NCBI RefSeq assembly: GCF_017976235.1
Contig: NZ_JACVHC010000001.1
Location: 186,001-250,000 of the forward strand
Length of the DNA: 64,000 nucleotides
Source: Pseudomonas anatoliensis
GTDB lineage: Bacteria > Pseudomonadota > Gammaproteobacteria > Pseudomonadales > Pseudomonadaceae
Direction: 5' to 3'
The translations under genes were made by a program, and so were the position numbers. Below the pieces are notes generated by a model that did no database searches, was not told the origin of the DNA, and saw nothing but the letters and a program-made list of their open reading frames with translations. How positions within the stretch are numbered: position 1 is the first letter of the stretch; each line of letters begins with the position of its first letter. Shown here piece after piece: positions 34,341 through 43,738 of the stretch.

Positions 34341-34494
34341 CCTGTGGCGAGGGGATTTATCTGTGGCGAGGGGATTTATCCCCGATGGGCTGCGAAGCGG
34401 CCCCAAGGCCATTTGAATCGGTGTGTCAGGGAAAATTGGCTGCCTGAATGGGGGCGCTTCGCGCCCCATCGGGGATAAATCCCCTCGCCACAGA
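34341..34494. repeat. Long inverted repeat, class C, with a short internal duplication
   Basis: CTGTGGCGAGGGGATTTATC occurs twice in tandem at the left end (34342 and 34361), then CCCGATGGGCTGC. The complement is at 34455-34493. The inner stem is GGGGGCGCTTCGCGCCCC. It fills most of the gap between the TauE gene and the GNAT gene (34299-34588). Confidence 0.88.
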
Positions 34495-34588
34495 TAAGTC
34501 TCCTCATCCACAGGCGCACGCCCTCAGCCACAGATAATCCCATCAGCTACAAATAAATGCGCCTCACCACAGAGATCTGTTACGTCGG

Positions 34589-35050
34589 CTACCGCAGGGT
34601 GTATTTCATGACGGTCACCGGCAAATTTTCGTAAACCATCTCCTCGACCACCTCCCAACCCAGCCGCGCATACAGCGACTGCGCTGCGTCGGTGTACAGG
34701 TAAAGTTCCGGCACGCCCAACGCCTCAGCCTCTTCAACAATGCGCTTGACCAGTTGCGAAGCAATCCCGCGGCCACGTTCTTCAGCCTTCACATAAACCC
34801 CGGCCAGCCAGGGCGTGAGTTCGGGGCGGACTTTCATGTCGCTGTCGATCAGCAGTGCGCCGCCCAGCAACCTGCCGTCTTCAATCGCAACCACGACACT
34901 GGGGATCGCACCTTTGCCGCACGCCGCACGCATGCGTTCGGTGCGGGCAGCAAGGGTGTCGCCGGGACGAAAGCTACCCCACTCCTTGAAGTTGAGTTCG
35001 GCCAGTTCTTCGATCAATTCAGGGTGATCGCACAGGTAATCAATGTGCAC
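34589..35050 (-). CDS. GNAT family N-acetyltransferase
   Basis: A 153-residue acetyl-CoA-dependent acyltransferase. The central beta strand and the acetyl-CoA-binding motif A are visible as AGVYVKAEERGRGIASQLVKRI (R-x-x-G-x-A near residues 93-98), followed by the Tyr-containing motif B ELYLYTDAAQSLYARLGWEVVE. The substrate is unknown. The N-terminus MHIDYLCDHPELIEELAEL is normal for this group. It is a single gene on the minus strand, with its start at ATG 35050. Confidence 0.92.
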   Translation of the reverse strand: MHIDYLCDHPELIEELAELNFKEWGSFRPGDTLAARTERMRAACGKGAIPSVVVAIEDGRLLGGALLIDSDMKVRPELTPWLAGVYVKAEERGRGIASQLVKRIVEEAEALGVPELYLYTDAAQSLYARLGWEVVEEMVYENLPVTVMKYTLR

Positions 35051-35256
35051 GCGGTGACCTCCATTTCGTGAGCAGAACAGCCACCCTAATGCGCTCTTGA
35101 ACGGTAATCAAATTGGCCTGGCAATCGCGTTTGTGCAGTTGCGCAATGTCGGGCCTGACCTAAGCTTCTGGCAGGGCGACAGATATTTGCCGGATACCCC
35201 GGAACAATCGCCGTGATGCGCAATCATTAGAGCGTGGATATCAAAAGGAGATGCGC

Positions 35257-35826
35257 ATGCTCATCAGGTCACTGACCCTGACACTCTTGCTGGCAGTTGC
35301 CGGCCCCCTGTTCGCCGCTGACAACGATTCGCCGATTGCCGGGGACAGAGGCCGCGCCCGACCGCTGATCGTGATCGCGCAAAGCACTGTCGACCCGGTG
35401 TGGGTAAGCCTGAAAAAGTCGCTGGAGGACCCCGCCAACAAAAAAGGCGTCGCCGATCGCAACATCAAGGTTTACACCATCCTCAATATGTCGGGTCAGC
35501 TCGACGGCAAGGACATGGGCCAGCAAGACACCATGGCTCTTCTGCGCTCGCTGAAACTGGGCGCCGGGGCTTATCCGAAAGTGTTCCTGGTGGGCAAGGA
35601 CGGCGAGACCAAACTCTCCGCCTCGGGGGATGACGCGAAGGCCGTCGACCTGAAGAAAATCTTCGACACCATCGACGCCATGCCTATGGCCGAGAAAGAA
35701 GCGGCCGCCGCCGCAGCAGCCCAGACCCCTGCCGCTGCCGAACCTGAACCGGCCAAAGGTGCGAAAGGCGCCAAGCCGAGCAAACCCGCCAAACCGACCA
35801 AGCCGCCAGAAATGCCGAATGATTGA
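35257..35826 (+). CDS. DUF4174 family exported protein with Ala/Pro/Lys-rich tail
   Basis: A 189-residue protein. After a signal peptide (MLIRSLTLTLLLAVAGPLFA) comes a DUF4174-like domain, a thioredoxin-like fold in which RPLIVIAQSTVDPVW, LNMSGQLDGKDMG and YPKVFLVGKDGETKLSASGD are recognisable. The last ~45 residues are low complexity (AAAAAAAQTPAAAEPEPAKG, then KPAKPTKPPEMP) and probably extended, perhaps reaching through the cell wall. The AAAGGAG site fits the ATG at 35257 better than the ATG at 35251. A terminator follows the stop. Confidence 0.8.
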   Translation: MLIRSLTLTLLLAVAGPLFAADNDSPIAGDRGRARPLIVIAQSTVDPVWVSLKKSLEDPANKKGVADRNIKVYTILNMSGQLDGKDMGQQDTMALLRSLKLGAGAYPKVFLVGKDGETKLSASGDDAKAVDLKKIFDTIDAMPMAEKEAAAAAAAQTPAAAEPEPAKGAKGAKPSKPAKPTKPPEMPND

Positions 35827-35842
35827 TGGCGGGATCTGAATC

Positions 35843-35880
35843 CAAAAAATGGGCGACCTTTGCAAGTCGCCCATTTTTTT
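35843..35880 (+). terminator. Rho-independent terminator of the DUF4174 gene
   Basis: Hairpin AATGGGCGACTT-type arms (AAATGGGCGACC ... AAGTCGCCCATTT) with a terminal run of seven T. Confidence 0.88.
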
Positions 35881-35977
35881 GCCCGTTTAAAACCCTGTGG
35901 TCAGGGATTTAGCTGTGTTGAGAGGGCATGCCGGTGTTTGGGGGATTTGTCTGTTTCAGACAAACCTTGGCTGTCTG

Positions 35978-36149
35978 GACTGGGGCCGCTTCGCAGCCCA
36001 ACGGGGATAAATCCCCTCGCCACAGATCATTCCCTGACCACAGACAGTCTCTTCACGAAAAAAGATCGCAGCCTGCGGCAGCGCCTACAGGATCGGGTTT
36101 TCACTCGGTCAATGTAGGAGCTGCCGAAGGCTGCGATCTTTTGATCTTT
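35978..36149. repeat. Class C half-element followed by a class A REP pair
   Basis: 35981-36025 is the right half of class C (CGCAGCCCAACGGGGATAAA then TCCCCTCGCCACAG). 36060-36090 and 36113-36149 are class A copies in tail-in order; the last one reaches the ampC stop codon. Along with the terminator this accounts for the gap 35827-36147. Confidence 0.8.
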
Positions 36150-37314
36150 AATCGGTCAACCCACCAAAAATCTCATGCGCAATCTTCACCCGTTCCGCAT
36201 TCGGATAATTCTTATTCGCCAGAATCACGATGCCAATATCCTTCGATGGCACGAACGCCACGTACGCACCGAAACCGCCGGTTGCGCCGGTTTTGTTGTA
36301 AAGCACATTGGCCGGTTCAGGCTGTGGCGGGTTCAGCCATTTGACCTTGTGCGGCTCCATCGCCATCGGCGTCGAGTTGCCGGCTTGCAGCTTGTCCAGG
36401 CTGATCGGGTAGGAGTAGCGCTCCCATCCCAGACCCTGAGTCATATCGCCGACGGTGTAGTAACCGGTGTGGGTCGCGGCGATGGCTTTTTGCATTGGCT
36501 GTTCAAGGTTCGCAGGCTTGAGGTTGGCCTCGACGTAACGCAGCAGATCCGCCGCACTGGTCTTGATGCCGTAGGCTTCGGCGTCCAGTGCGCCGGGGCT
36601 GACGCGAACCGGTTTGTCATTCTTGTCGTACCCCTGCGCGTAGAGCTTCGCTTCGGAGGCGGGCACTTCAATGAAGGTGTGCTTGAGGCCCAGCTTCGGC
36701 AACAGGGTTTCAGTCATCGCCTGAGCAAAGGGTTGGCCGAGGCTTTTGGCCGTCAGATAGCCGAACAAACCGAGGCTGGGGTTGGAATATAGGCGATGGC
36801 TGCCCGGCGGATACGCGGGTTTCCACTGCTGGTAATAGCCGAGCATCTTGTCCGCCGAATCCGCGTCAGCGGGAAATTGCAGCGGCAGTCCCCCCCCGCT
36901 GTAGGTGCCCAGTTGCAGCACGCTGATGTTGTCGAAGGCGCTGCCTTTTAACTCCGGCCAGAGCGTGCTGGCCTTGGTCGACAGGTCCAGTTTGCCCGTG
37001 GCCTGCGCGTAACCGGCCAATGTGGCGGTGAAGGTTTTGCTCACCGAGCCGACTTCGAACAGGGTGTTTTCGCTGACCTTCTGCCCGGAGTCCTTGTTGG
37101 CGACGCCGTAGTTAAAGTAATGCGGCTGGCCGTTGATGGTCAGCGCAACGGCCAGGCCAGAAATGTTCTGTTGCTGCATCACCGGCGTGACGGCGGCCTT
37201 GACCAGCGCTTGCAGTTGCTCATCGGTTTGCGGAGCGCCCAGGCAAGTGGCGGCACCAAAGATCAGGCTAAATGCACCGTAGGAAAAGGCTTTGGTCGGG
37301 TTGATGGATGACAT
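36148..37314 (-). CDS. ampC: Class C beta-lactamase
   Basis: A 388-residue periplasmic serine beta-lactamase that hydrolyses cephalosporins and penicillins. The signal peptide covers about residues 1-27 (GAFSLIFGAATCLGA). Active-site motifs are Ser90-Val-Ser-Lys93 (FEVGSVSKTFTA), Tyr176-Ser-Asn178 (HRLYSNPS) and Lys341-Thr-Gly343 (YNKTGATGGFGAYVAFVP). The ATG at 37314 is preferred since GGAGAG lies at a good distance upstream; ATG 37332 would add MESGSY. The divergent ampR gene and a 160-base intergenic region suggest classic AmpR-dependent induction. Length and motifs are intact, so it should be functional. Confidence 0.95.
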   Translation of the reverse strand: MSSINPTKAFSYGAFSLIFGAATCLGAPQTDEQLQALVKAAVTPVMQQQNISGLAVALTINGQPHYFNYGVANKDSGQKVSENTLFEVGSVSKTFTATLAGYAQATGKLDLSTKASTLWPELKGSAFDNISVLQLGTYSGGGLPLQFPADADSADKMLGYYQQWKPAYPPGSHRLYSNPSLGLFGYLTAKSLGQPFAQAMTETLLPKLGLKHTFIEVPASEAKLYAQGYDKNDKPVRVSPGALDAEAYGIKTSAADLLRYVEANLKPANLEQPMQKAIAATHTGYYTVGDMTQGLGWERYSYPISLDKLQAGNSTPMAMEPHKVKWLNPPQPEPANVLYNKTGATGGFGAYVAFVPSKDIGIVILANKNYPNAERVKIAHEIFGGLTD

Positions 37315-37439
37315 ATATGAACCACTCTCCATGAGTGTTGATGATGGTGTCCCGCTATACTGCGGGCGATTTTTGTAATGGACGGCTGATCAGCGCCGAC
37401 AATTTAGGCAGTCCGACGTGAATCGACAAACGACGAAAT

Positions 37440-37468
37440 CTCGGATTAGCCATTAGAAAAATTTGGGA
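37440..37468. promoter_or_regulatory. Candidate AmpR-binding region in the ampC-ampR intergenic space
   Basis: The AT-rich segment around ATTAGCCATTAGAAAAATTT lies just before ampR and has the T-N11-A spacing used by LysR-type proteins. The exact site is not certain. Confidence 0.4.
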
Positions 37469-37474
37469 CTGGGC

Positions 37475-38341
37475 ATGATTCGACCACAATTGCCGCTCAA
37501 CGCACTGCGCGCTTTCGAAGCATCGGCGCGTCACTTGAGTTTCACTCGAGCTGCCGTGGAGCTGTGCGTGACCCAGGCCGCCGTCAGTCATCAGGTCAAA
37601 AGCCTCGAAGCGCAGCTCAACGTAACACTGTTCAAACGCCTGCCCCGCGGGCTGATGCTGACCAGTGAAGGCGAAACGTTGCTGCCGGTGTTGAGCACTT
37701 CGTTTGACCACATCGCGCAGATCCTCGAACGCCTTGCCGGTGGACAGTATCGCGAGATGTTGACCGTCGGCGCGGTTGGCACGTTCGCCGTGGGTTGGCT
37801 GTTGCCGAGGCTTGCGGACTTCCGGACGAAACATCCGCTCATAGATTTACGGCTGTCGACAAACAACAATCGCGTGGACGTTGCCGCCGAAGGGCTGGAT
37901 TACGCGATCCGTTTTGGTGCCGGGGCCTGGCACGGTATCGAGGCGATGCGCGTGCTCGATGCGCCGCTATCAGTGCTGTGCGTGCCGGAGATCGCCCGGC
38001 AATTGCACACGCCGGGCGATCTGTTGCAGCAGACGTTGCTGCGGTCCTATCGCACCGATGAATGGCCGGCGTGGTTTCAGGCGGCGGGTCTGGCGACACA
38101 GGCAGCGCCACCGCAAAGCATCATGTTCGACTCGTCGCTGGCGATGATGGAAGCGGCGTTACAGGGCAGTGGCGTGGCGCTGGCCCCGCCGCTGATGTTT
38201 GCCCGGCAACTGGCGGCGGATGCGATTCGCCAGCCGTTCGCGGTCGAGATCACGACCGGGAGTTACTGGCTGACGCGGTTGCAGTCGCGGCCGGAGACGA
38301 CGGCGATGAATGCGTTTAAAAACTGGTTGCTACAGCTCTGA
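37475..38341 (+). CDS. ampR: LysR-type regulator of beta-lactamase
   Basis: A 288-residue cytoplasmic transcription factor. The N-terminal helix-turn-helix lies in MIRPQLPLNALRAFEASARH, then LSFTRAAVELCVTQAAVSHQ, which is nearly the same as AmpR of P. aeruginosa. The C-terminal part is the effector-binding domain that senses muropeptides (1,6-anhydro forms activate, UDP-pentapeptide represses). It is divergent from ampC, as in Pseudomonas and Enterobacter. The ATG at 37475 starts the conserved N-terminus; the longer reading adds only four residues. Confidence 0.95.
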   Translation: MIRPQLPLNALRAFEASARHLSFTRAAVELCVTQAAVSHQVKSLEAQLNVTLFKRLPRGLMLTSEGETLLPVLSTSFDHIAQILERLAGGQYREMLTVGAVGTFAVGWLLPRLADFRTKHPLIDLRLSTNNNRVDVAAEGLDYAIRFGAGAWHGIEAMRVLDAPLSVLCVPEIARQLHTPGDLLQQTLLRSYRTDEWPAWFQAAGLATQAAPPQSIMFDSSLAMMEAALQGSGVALAPPLMFARQLAADAIRQPFAVEITTGSYWLTRLQSRPETTAMNAFKNWLLQL

Positions 38342-38355
38342 AGCTGGCACAACCT

Positions 38356-38440
38356 CCTGTAGGAGCTGCCGAAGGCTGCGATCTTTTGATCTTAAAAGAC
38401 AAGATCAAAAGATCGCAGCCTTCGGCAGCTCCTACAGGGG
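38356..38440. repeat. REP pair, class A
   Basis: Near-perfect inverted pair between the convergent ampR and gudD genes. Confidence 0.9.
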
Positions 38441-38460
38441 ATCAGTGTTGTTTTCGGAAA

Positions 38461-39804
38461 TCAGCGCACCAGACACGGCCGCTTGTTATCGAACTTCCAG
38501 CCCGGAATCAGAAACTGCATCGCCACGCTGTCATCCCGTGCGCCCAGGCCCATGCCTTTGTACAGTTCGTGAGCCTTGGCGACTTGATCCATATCCAGCT
38601 CCACACCCAGCCCCGAGGTCTTCGGCACCTGCACGCAACCGTCGACGATTTGCAGCGGTGCCTTGGTCAGGCGCTGGCCGTCCTGCCAGATCCAGTGGGT
38701 GTCGATGGCGGTGATTTCACCCGGTGCCGCCGCCGCAACGTGGGTGAACATGGCCAGCGAAATATCGAAGTGGTTGTTGGAGTGCGAGCCCCAGGTCAGT
38801 CCCCACTCATGGCACATCTGCGCCACGCGCACGGAACCTTGCATGGTCCAGAAGTGCGGGTCGGCCAGCGGGATGTCCACCGATTGCAACTGGATCGCAT
38901 GGCCCATTTCGCGCCAGTCGGTGGCGATCATGTTGGTGGCGGTTTTCAGGCCGGTGGCGCGGCGAAATTCAGCCATGACTTCGCGGCCGGAATAACCGTT
39001 TTCCGCACCGCACGGATCTTCCGCATACGCCAGAACCTGATGCTGGTCGCGGCACAAGCGGATCGCTTCCTTGAGTGACCAGGCGCCGTTCGGGTCGAGG
39101 GTGATGCGCGCCTGCGGGAAGCGTTCGGCCAGCGCCGTCACCGCTTCGATTTCAGCGTCGCCACTGAGCACGCCGCCCTTGAGCTTGAAATCCTTGAAGC
39201 CGTATTTCGCGTGGGCCGCTTCGGCGAGGCGGACCACGGCTTCGGCGGTCATGGCCTTCTCGTGACGCACGCGGAACCAGTCGTTGTCGGCGTCCGGTTC
39301 GCTGCGGTAGGCGAGGTCGGTTTCGCGCTGATCGCCGACGTAAAACAGGTAGCCAAGCATCTTCACTTCATCGCGTTGCTGGCCTTCGCCGAGCAGCGCC
39401 GCGACCGGCACGTCGAGGTGTTGACCGAGCAAGTCGAGCAGCGCGGCTTCGAGGCCGGTGACCGCGTGAATAGTGATGCGCAGGTCGAAGGTTTGCAGGC
39501 CGCGGCCGCCGGCATCGCGGTCGGCAAAGGTTTGGCGGACTTGATTGAGCATCTTTTGATACGTGCCGATCGGGCTGCCGATGACCAGGCTGCGAGCGTC
39601 TTCCAGCGTCTGGCGAATGCGCTCGCCACCGGGTACTTCACCGACACCGGTGTGGCCGGCGTTGTCCTTGAGAATGACGATGTTGCGGGTGAAAAATGGC
39701 CCGTGGGCGCCGCTCAGATTAAGCAGCATGCCGTCGTGGCCGGCCACCGGAATGACCTGCATGTCAGTGATGATCGGGGCTTTGGCGATGTCGTGTGCGT
39801 TCAT
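38461..39804 (-). CDS. gudD: Glucarate dehydratase
   Basis: A 447-residue enolase-superfamily enzyme that removes water from D-glucarate (and L-idarate) to give 5-keto-4-deoxyglucarate. The capping domain begins [30 protein letters not shown]. The barrel carries the KLKGG base motif ([14 protein letters not shown]), the metal ligands in ITLDPNGAW and [20 protein letters not shown], and the His of the catalytic dyad in [15 protein letters not shown]. The length fits E. coli GudD (446). It is just downstream of gudP in the same direction (29 bases), so the two form one operon. The later pathway enzymes are not in the window. Confidence 0.95.
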   Translation of the reverse strand: MNAHDIAKAPIITDMQVIPVAGHDGMLLNLSGAHGPFFTRNIVILKDNAGHTGVGEVPGGERIRQTLEDARSLVIGSPIGTYQKMLNQVRQTFADRDAGGRGLQTFDLRITIHAVTGLEAALLDLLGQHLDVPVAALLGEGQQRDEVKMLGYLFYVGDQRETDLAYRSEPDADNDWFRVRHEKAMTAEAVVRLAEAAHAKYGFKDFKLKGGVLSGDAEIEAVTALAERFPQARITLDPNGAWSLKEAIRLCRDQHQVLAYAEDPCGAENGYSGREVMAEFRRATGLKTATNMIATDWREMGHAIQLQSVDIPLADPHFWTMQGSVRVAQMCHEWGLTWGSHSNNHFDISLAMFTHVAAAAPGEITAIDTHWIWQDGQRLTKAPLQIVDGCVQVPKTSGLGVELDMDQVAKAHELYKGMGLGARDDSVAMQFLIPGWKFDNKRPCLVR

Positions 39805-39833
39805 TGTTTTTATCCTTTTCGTATCTTTCAGAA

Positions 39834-41180
39834 TCAGGCGTGTTTCGGCACAGTTTCAGCTATAGCAATATCCGCAGCCGGCTTCGGCTTGGTGCGGGCG
39901 AAGAAGACGATGATCGCGGCAATGATCGAGGTAGCGGCCAAGCCGTAAAGGCCACCCTGAATCGAGCCGGTGTGTTCTTCGAGCAGACCGAAAGTGGTCG
40001 GCGCAACGAAACCGCCAAGGTTGCCCACCGAGTTGATCAGCGCGATCACGGCGGCGGCAATTCGCGCATCCAGATACGCCTGTGGTATCGGCCAGAACAG
40101 CGACGAAGCCGACTTGAAACCCAGCGCCGCAAAGCAGATCGCGACAAAGGCGAAGATCGGCCCACCCGTGGTGGACATGAACATCCCCGCTGCGGCGATC
40201 AACAGGGCGGTGGCGACCCATGCCTGTTGGTGTTTCCATTTGGTGGAGAGGGAGGCGAAGGCATACATGCCAACAATCGACAGCAACCATGGAATCGAAT
40301 TGAACAACCCGACCTGCACGTCGCTGAGGTCGCCCATTTTCTTGATGATGCTAGGTAGCCAGAAGGTCGCGGCGTAGATCGTCAACTGGATGAAAAAGTA
40401 GATCAGGCAGAACAGGAGGATCTGCCGATCCTTGAGCAGTTTGCCCATTGATGGCCGGATCGGTGTGGCGGCTTCGCGGGCCTTCTGTTCGTCGTCGATG
40501 GCCGTGACGAGTGCGTCCTGTTCGGCGCGGCTCAGCCATTTCGCATCGTGAGGTTTGGCGTCGAGCCAGAACCAGACGAACACGCAGAGGCACACCGAAA
40601 ACATCCCTTCAATAAAGTACATCCATTGCCAGCCGTGCATGCCCAGCCCGTTGATTTGCAGGAGCAGGCCGGACAGCGGGCCGGAGATCAGGGACGCAAT
40701 AGCTGAGCCGCTGAGGAAGATCGCAATGGCCTTGCCGCGTTCGGCGCCGGGCAGCCAGCGGGTGAAGTAGTAGATCACCCCGGGAAAGAACCCGGCTTCG
40801 GCGACGCCAAGCAGGAAACGCAGAATGTAGAAGTGGGTTTCGTTCTGGATGAACGCCATGCAGGTAGCTACCACGCCCCAGGTGAACATGATTCGGGTCA
40901 GCCAGATGCGCGCGCCGACTTTCTGCAAGAGCATGTTGGAGGGGACTTCGAACAGGGCATAACCGATGAAGAACAGACCGGCGCCGAAGCCGTAAGCGGC
41001 GGCGCCAATGCCCAGGTCATGTTCCATGTGGGTACGGACGAAACCGATGTTCACCCGGTCAATGTAATTGACGATGAACATGATCACGAAGAGCGGCAGG
41101 ACGTGGCGTTTCACTTTCGAGATGGCGGACGCCAGCGTTGCATCAACGCCCTCGTTCATCCCGGAGACGGAGGTTTTCAC
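39834..41180 (-). CDS. gudP: Glucarate/galactarate MFS permease
   Basis: A 448-residue inner-membrane transporter of the anion:cation symporter (ACS) family, with about twelve helices. Helix 1 is [20 protein letters not shown], the typical 'NYIDR-N' ACS signature. Further family segments are [20 protein letters not shown] and [21 protein letters not shown]. Its place directly upstream of gudD makes a proton-coupled hexarate importer the best reading. The start is uncertain: GTG 41180 has GGGAGA at a suitable distance, GTG 41195 and ATG 41159 are alternatives. Two TTGT-N3-ACAA-type sites upstream suggest control by the divergent GntR gene. Confidence 0.9.
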   Translation of the reverse strand: MKTSVSGMNEGVDATLASAISKVKRHVLPLFVIMFIVNYIDRVNIGFVRTHMEHDLGIGAAAYGFGAGLFFIGYALFEVPSNMLLQKVGARIWLTRIMFTWGVVATCMAFIQNETHFYILRFLLGVAEAGFFPGVIYYFTRWLPGAERGKAIAIFLSGSAIASLISGPLSGLLLQINGLGMHGWQWMYFIEGMFSVCLCVFVWFWLDAKPHDAKWLSRAEQDALVTAIDDEQKAREAATPIRPSMGKLLKDRQILLFCLIYFFIQLTIYAATFWLPSIIKKMGDLSDVQVGLFNSIPWLLSIVGMYAFASLSTKWKHQQAWVATALLIAAAGMFMSTTGGPIFAFVAICFAALGFKSASSLFWPIPQAYLDARIAAAVIALINSVGNLGGFVAPTTFGLLEEHTGSIQGGLYGLAATSIIAAIIVFFARTKPKPAADIAIAETVPKHA

Positions 41181-41242
41181 TAGGTTTTCTCCCACTGATT
41201 ATTTTTATGCGGGGTAGGGCTGGGTACTGCGTTGTTGATAGA

Positions 41243-41273
41243 CATCATACAACTAGGTTTTTTTGTCCTACAA
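41243..41273. promoter_or_regulatory. Candidate GntR operators upstream of gudP
   Basis: TTGTCCTACAA at 41263-41273 is a TTGT-N3-ACAA palindrome. CATCATACAAC at 41243-41253 carries a matching half-site. Both lie 60-95 bases before the gudP start. Confidence 0.6.
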
Positions 41274-41448
41274 GTGGGAAGGACCGACTAAATTCTTTGG
41301 TGATGCAGGTTTTTTATACTTTTTCGGTTTTTTTCTCAGTGTTTGTTGGGTTTCTTCTGTTCTGCGGACATGTATTTTTGAGCTTCATGGCGTGTTTTTT
41401 CTGAGGAAGTGCTAAGTCGCGAACTAGATTTTGCGCCGATATCGAGTG

Positions 41449-41459
41449 TTGTCATACAA
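41449..41459. promoter_or_regulatory. Candidate GntR operator upstream of the regulator gene
   Basis: TTGTCATACAA, the same TTGT-N3-ACAA palindrome as at 41263-41273, lies 25 bases before the regulator's start codon, as expected for autoregulation. Confidence 0.6.
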
Positions 41460-41483
41460 GTTGGTCGAAGTCGGAGGAGTAAA

Positions 41484-42260
41484 ATGGACCTTGTCAGCCA
41501 TCCCCGCAGTGCTACGATCCGCAAGCCCCGTTCACCGGAACCAACCATGCAAGAAGACCTCGACGCCCCCGCGCGCAAACGTGCGCACAACCTGGCCCAT
41601 GACCTGGTGGAGAAGCTCACCCAGAGCATCCTGCTCGGGCAGATGTCGCCCGGCGACAAATTGCCGTCGGAGAATTCCATCGTTCAGGAACACGGGGTCA
41701 GCCGCACGGTGGTGCGCGAGGCGATTTCCAAATTGCAGGCGTCGGGGCTGGTCGAGACGCGGCATGGCATCGGCACGTTCGTGATCGAGCGGGCGCCGGA
41801 GCAGGGGTTGCGGCTGAACGTCGACACCGCGCTCGGGGTGCGCAGCATCCTTGAATTGCGCATGGGCCTGGAGACGCAAGCCGCCGCTTTGGCAGCGCAA
41901 CGCCGTAGCGAGCAGCAAGTGCTGCAGATGCGCCAAGCGCTGGATGACTATCAACGTCTGTTGGCCAACAACGACAGTTGCGTCGAGGCTGACCGGCGCT
42001 TTCATCTGCTGATCGCCGAGGCCACCGGCAACGTCTGCTTCAGCGAGATCATGCAGCACTTGGGCAATGCGATGATTCCGCGCGCGCGGGTCAATGCAGT
42101 CGAGCGCGGGGCGGCGGATTTGAGCAAGCTGGGGCAACTGGCCAATCTGGAGCACGAGGCGATCTTGAATGCGATCAAGCGCCAGGATCCGGATGCAGCG
42201 CGGGCAGCCATGTGGCTGCATCTGACCAACAGTCGCGACCGGTTCCTCGCACAGGGTTGA
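41484..42260 (+). CDS. GntR-family regulator, FadR/FCD type, of the glucarate locus
   Basis: A 258-residue transcription factor. The winged helix-turn-helix covers about residues 28-95 (LTQSILLGQMSPGDKLPSEN, then VSRTVVREAISKLQASGLVE and TRHGIGTFV). The C-terminal FCD domain has the conserved metal-binding pattern Asp..His (EADRRFHLLIAEATGN) and a later His (LEHEAILNAI). FCD regulators bind carboxylates, so glucarate or galactarate is the likely ligand. The ATG at 41484 has GGAGGAG upstream. It is divergent from gudP-gudD with matching TTGT-N3-ACAA palindromes at both promoters, which supports local regulation. Confidence 0.9.
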   Translation: MDLVSHPRSATIRKPRSPEPTMQEDLDAPARKRAHNLAHDLVEKLTQSILLGQMSPGDKLPSENSIVQEHGVSRTVVREAISKLQASGLVETRHGIGTFVIERAPEQGLRLNVDTALGVRSILELRMGLETQAAALAAQRRSEQQVLQMRQALDDYQRLLANNDSCVEADRRFHLLIAEATGNVCFSEIMQHLGNAMIPRARVNAVERGAADLSKLGQLANLEHEAILNAIKRQDPDAARAAMWLHLTNSRDRFLAQG

Positions 42261-42352
42261 GCGCCGTTGGTCTGTTCGATGGCACGTCGCTCACGGGGCC
42301 GCTTCCAAATTGCACGGCCCGGGTTTTCCGGACCTCCTTGGTGAGGTGCGTC

Positions 42353-42583
42353 ATGGCTAACGACTTGCTGTTTCAGGGGGGAGTTCTTCCCACCGACCCA
42401 ACCCTTCCAATACCCGGCACCGATGAGCCGTCACTGGGCGATCACGATGCACCGCCAGGGATGACTCCGGGGCGCGATCCGTTGAGTGACGCCGATCGGC
42501 CGGAAGACTGGAAGGATCCGCCAGCAGATGAAGACATGCCGCCGGCGGATGAGCCGACGCCGTTGTCGGATGATCGGCGCTGA
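42353..42583 (+). CDS. Small acidic, Pro/Asp-rich protein
   Basis: A 76-residue, strongly acidic, probably disordered protein (DAPPGMTPGRDPLSDADRPE, then DEDMPPADEPTPLSDD). There is no signal peptide, no membrane segment and no known domain. It starts after GGTGAGGTGCGTC, nearly the same leader as the small protein at 58158 (TGTGAGGTGCGT), and the two share composition, which suggests a scattered family. The function is unknown. Confidence 0.65.
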   Translation: MANDLLFQGGVLPTDPTLPIPGTDEPSLGDHDAPPGMTPGRDPLSDADRPEDWKDPPADEDMPPADEPTPLSDDRR

Positions 42584-42627
42584 GTGGATCTGGCTCTGAT
42601 TGATGTGATGTCTGTGCTTGCCCCATC

Positions 42628-42725
42628 GCTGGCTTGCCAGCGATGGCGGCGGCAGCCACAAAGGATCTCCCCGGAGAATGCATTCAATGTGGGAGCTGGC
42701 TTGCCAGCGATGGCGGCGGCAGCAT
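42628..42725. repeat. Two direct class D REP copies
   Basis: GGCTTGCCAGCGATGGCGGC followed by GGCAGC occurs at 42631 and again at 42698, the second preceded by GTGGGAGCT. It lies between the small acidic gene and the EamA gene. Confidence 0.8.
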
Positions 42726-42741
42726 CAGTAGATATCAACGA

Positions 42742-43638
42742 TCAAACCCCGGCAGTCCGCCCCACCCAAAACCGCCGCTCCAGATTCAACGCCAGCACAC
42801 TCACCAACACCACCGCCGAGCCCACAAGCATCAACAGGGTCGGCCGCTCGCCCAGCCCCACCGACGCAATCCCCATCGCCGTCGGCGGAATCAGGTACAG
42901 GGTCATGGTCGCCCGACTCAAATCCATATGCCTGAGCACAAACCCCCACGCCAGATAGGCCAGGGCACTCGGAAACACACCCAGCGCCAACACCGCCCAT
43001 TGCACCCGCAGCGGCGCTTTCATTACCGCGTCGCTCAACCCCGGCAGGTAAATCAGCAATAGCAACGTCCCCGACCACACCGCGTAGCACGTCAGACTCA
43101 AGCCGTCATAGCGTCGGGCGTGATGCTTTTGCAGGGCGAAATAAATGCTCCATGAAACCGCCGCCAGCAAGATCAGCAAGCCATGCGCGTCGATCTCGCC
43201 CACTCCACGATCACCGCTGACCACAATCGCCACGCCGACCAAACCCAGCAACACGCAGCCCCAACGCCAGACACTGACCTGATCCCTGAAGACAAAACGC
43301 GCCAGCAGCGTGCTGAACAGCGGACTTGATTGCGCCAGCACGCTCGACGCCCCGGCGCTGACGCTTTGCTGGCCGATGTTCAGCGCGACGTGGTGCAGGC
43401 TGACCGCAAAGAAACCCAAGGCGAACAGCAGCGGTACATCCCTCACGCGGGGAAGCTGAATACCTTTGAACGCGGCAATCACCGCCATGAACAACGACGC
43501 CAACAGAAACCGCAGCAACGCCAGGTGCCCGGGATCGTAGGCTTGCAGGCCGATGTGTATTCCGGTTGGCGAATACGCCCAGCAGCCGACGACAAACGCC
43601 ATGGCCAGTAAGATTTTCAGCGAAGAAGGGGGCGGCAT
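42742..43638 (-). CDS. EamA/DMT-family transporter
   Basis: A 298-residue inner-membrane protein of the drug/metabolite transporter superfamily, with ten predicted helices in two EamA repeats. Repeat one starts at LLAMAFVVGCWAYSPTGIHI and has the typical LALLRFLLASLFMAVIAA. Repeat two starts near GLLILLAAVSWSIYFALQKH. It ends with a basic tail (NLERRFWVGR), as the family does. Substrates are probably amino acids or other metabolites, exported; not known here. The ATG at 43638 begins right before helix 1; a longer open frame adds 70 residues without coding character. It is divergent from the LysR gene at 43739, a common exporter/regulator pairing. Confidence 0.88.
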   Translation of the reverse strand: MPPPSSLKILLAMAFVVGCWAYSPTGIHIGLQAYDPGHLALLRFLLASLFMAVIAAFKGIQLPRVRDVPLLFALGFFAVSLHHVALNIGQQSVSAGASSVLAQSSPLFSTLLARFVFRDQVSVWRWGCVLLGLVGVAIVVSGDRGVGEIDAHGLLILLAAVSWSIYFALQKHHARRYDGLSLTCYAVWSGTLLLLIYLPGLSDAVMKAPLRVQWAVLALGVFPSALAYLAWGFVLRHMDLSRATMTLYLIPPTAMGIASVGLGERPTLLMLVGSAVVLVSVLALNLERRFWVGRTAGV

Positions 43639-43738
43639 GATCGAGCACCAGTAGGCATGATGCGCCAAGTATCCGGGGGTCCAATCATTCGCCACAACTG
43701 ACTTATACTGCGCTGAATGTTCACTCAGAGTGATGAAT

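Noticed and set aside
38461..39948. Plus-strand open frames opposite gudD and similar long antisense frames elsewhere
   Set aside because: High GC third positions leave antisense frames open. The sense frames carry full protein-family motifs, the antisense ones none.
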